From Rugamonas violacea (GTDB lineage: Bacteria > Pseudomonadota > Gammaproteobacteria > Burkholderiales > Burkholderiaceae_D), in NCBI RefSeq assembly GCF_016461825.1, contig NZ_JAEMNU010000006.1, positions 7,556 through 45,575 of the forward strand: a stretch of DNA of 38,020 nucleotides. The letters run 5' to 3'. The position numbers were made by a program, and so were the translations under genes. The notes beneath the pieces were generated by a model. That model saw only the letters and a program-made list of their open reading frames with translations. It searched no databases and had not been told where the DNA came from. Shown piece by piece: positions 37,633-38,020 of the stretch. The stretch's first letter is position 1; every line of letters starts with the position of its first letter.

Positions 37633-37977
37633 TTAGGCCGCCGGCGCCGGCAGCCAGATGTCGAAGCAGGTGTCGCCGGCGCCGTCGGGCGCCAGCCGGT
37701 AGGGGAAGCCGTGGCGGTTCAGCACCTCGCGGACGAACAGCAGGCCGATGCCCTGGCCACCTTTTTTGGTGGTGAAGAAGGGCGCGAACAGTTGGTGCGG
37801 TGGCACGTCGCCCAGGCGCCGGCCGGAGTCGCTGATCGCCAGGCGCAGCCCGCCGGCCTCGCGCAGCAGCGCCAGCTCGATGCGCGGCGGAATGGCGGCG
37901 GCGCGCGATTGCCCGCTTGCGCGCGGCACTGTCCGGAACCGGACAGGGGGAAGGGATGGACATGGACGCGAAACCAA
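37633..37977 (-). pseudogene. Remnant of a sensor histidine kinase ATPase domain
   Basis: The last 85 or so residues read as the C-terminal part of a HATPase domain: a degenerate G1 (ISDSGRRLGDVP), F-box LFAPFFTTKKGG and G2 GQGIGLLFVREVL, ending FDIWLPAPAA. The N-box, the dimerisation domain and everything before are missing. Upstream in the same frame the sequence (37890-37977) no longer resembles a kinase and then enters a palindromic repeat at 37995. G1 has RR where glycine is normal. No other frame restores the missing part within the window. Confidence 0.65.
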
Positions 37978-37994
37978 GCCAGCGGCGTCAATCC

Positions 37995-38020
37995 GGGGTC
38001 GGACCCGGCGGGTCCGACCC
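37995..38020. repeat. Palindromic intergenic repeat, family A, copy 3 (cut by window end)
   Basis: The core palindrome GGGGTCGGACCC-ggc-GGGTCCGACCC, identical to copy 1 as far as the window goes. The left outer arm CCCACAGGCG is not present here (the flank reads GCGTCAATCC), so this copy differs outside the core. Confidence 0.8.

Overview
The window looks like chromosomal DNA from a high-GC betaproteobacterium of the order Burkholderiales, most likely Oxalobacteraceae (Massilia, Duganella or Janthinobacterium type). This is inferred from the strong G/C third-position bias, the gene neighbourhoods (orn divergent from M48 protease / pterin dehydratase / rsgA; argF-argG) and the GGGGTC...GACCCC palindromic repeats between genes. 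No tRNA, rRNA, CRISPR array, phage gene or transposase was seen.

Layout. 1-6682 (minus strand): most of a Wsp-type chemosensory operon in the order wspA1, wspA2, wspB, wspC, wspD, wspE. The last gene runs off the left edge; wspF and wspR would be expected just outside. Such systems control a diguanylate cyclase, and so c-di-GMP, in response to surface or envelope cues. Here the receptor gene is duplicated. 6840-9041 (minus): argF-argG arginine biosynthesis. 9383-12244 (minus): orphan TPR-GAF sensor kinase. 12393-14958 (minus): M48 protease, pterin dehydratase and rsgA, divergent from orn (15006-15602, plus). 15803-17800 (plus): a solute-binding-like periplasmic protein and a membrane-anchored alpha/beta hydrolase. 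17890-19722: a YecA/SEC-C protein diverging from srkA.

19723-20029 is a cluster of small mobile or palindromic repeats: a 130-bp MITE-like element touching the srkA stop codon, then a second repeat family. It is followed by a 787-aa protein that is almost proline-free and alanine-rich, predicted as one very long helical rod (20172-22535), and then by a visibly less GC-rich stretch with a PAS hybrid histidine kinase (22536-24760), probably acquired horizontally.

24857-27969: an outer-membrane barrel paired with a small anchored protein, a DUF475/TerC-like membrane protein, and a divergent PAP2-like (DUF212) protein. 28356-32810: an RND efflux adaptor-permease pair without an adjacent outer-membrane channel. 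33187-34602: a FadL-type outer-membrane porin. 34735-37545: a small lipoprotein, a TcyP-type cystine symporter, and a secreted two-cysteine protein. The right end holds a histidine kinase ATPase-domain remnant beside another copy of the palindromic repeat.

The best leads are the tandem WspA receptors with near-identical signalling halves, the proline-free rod protein, and the two families of intergenic repeats, one of which has an amplified left arm.
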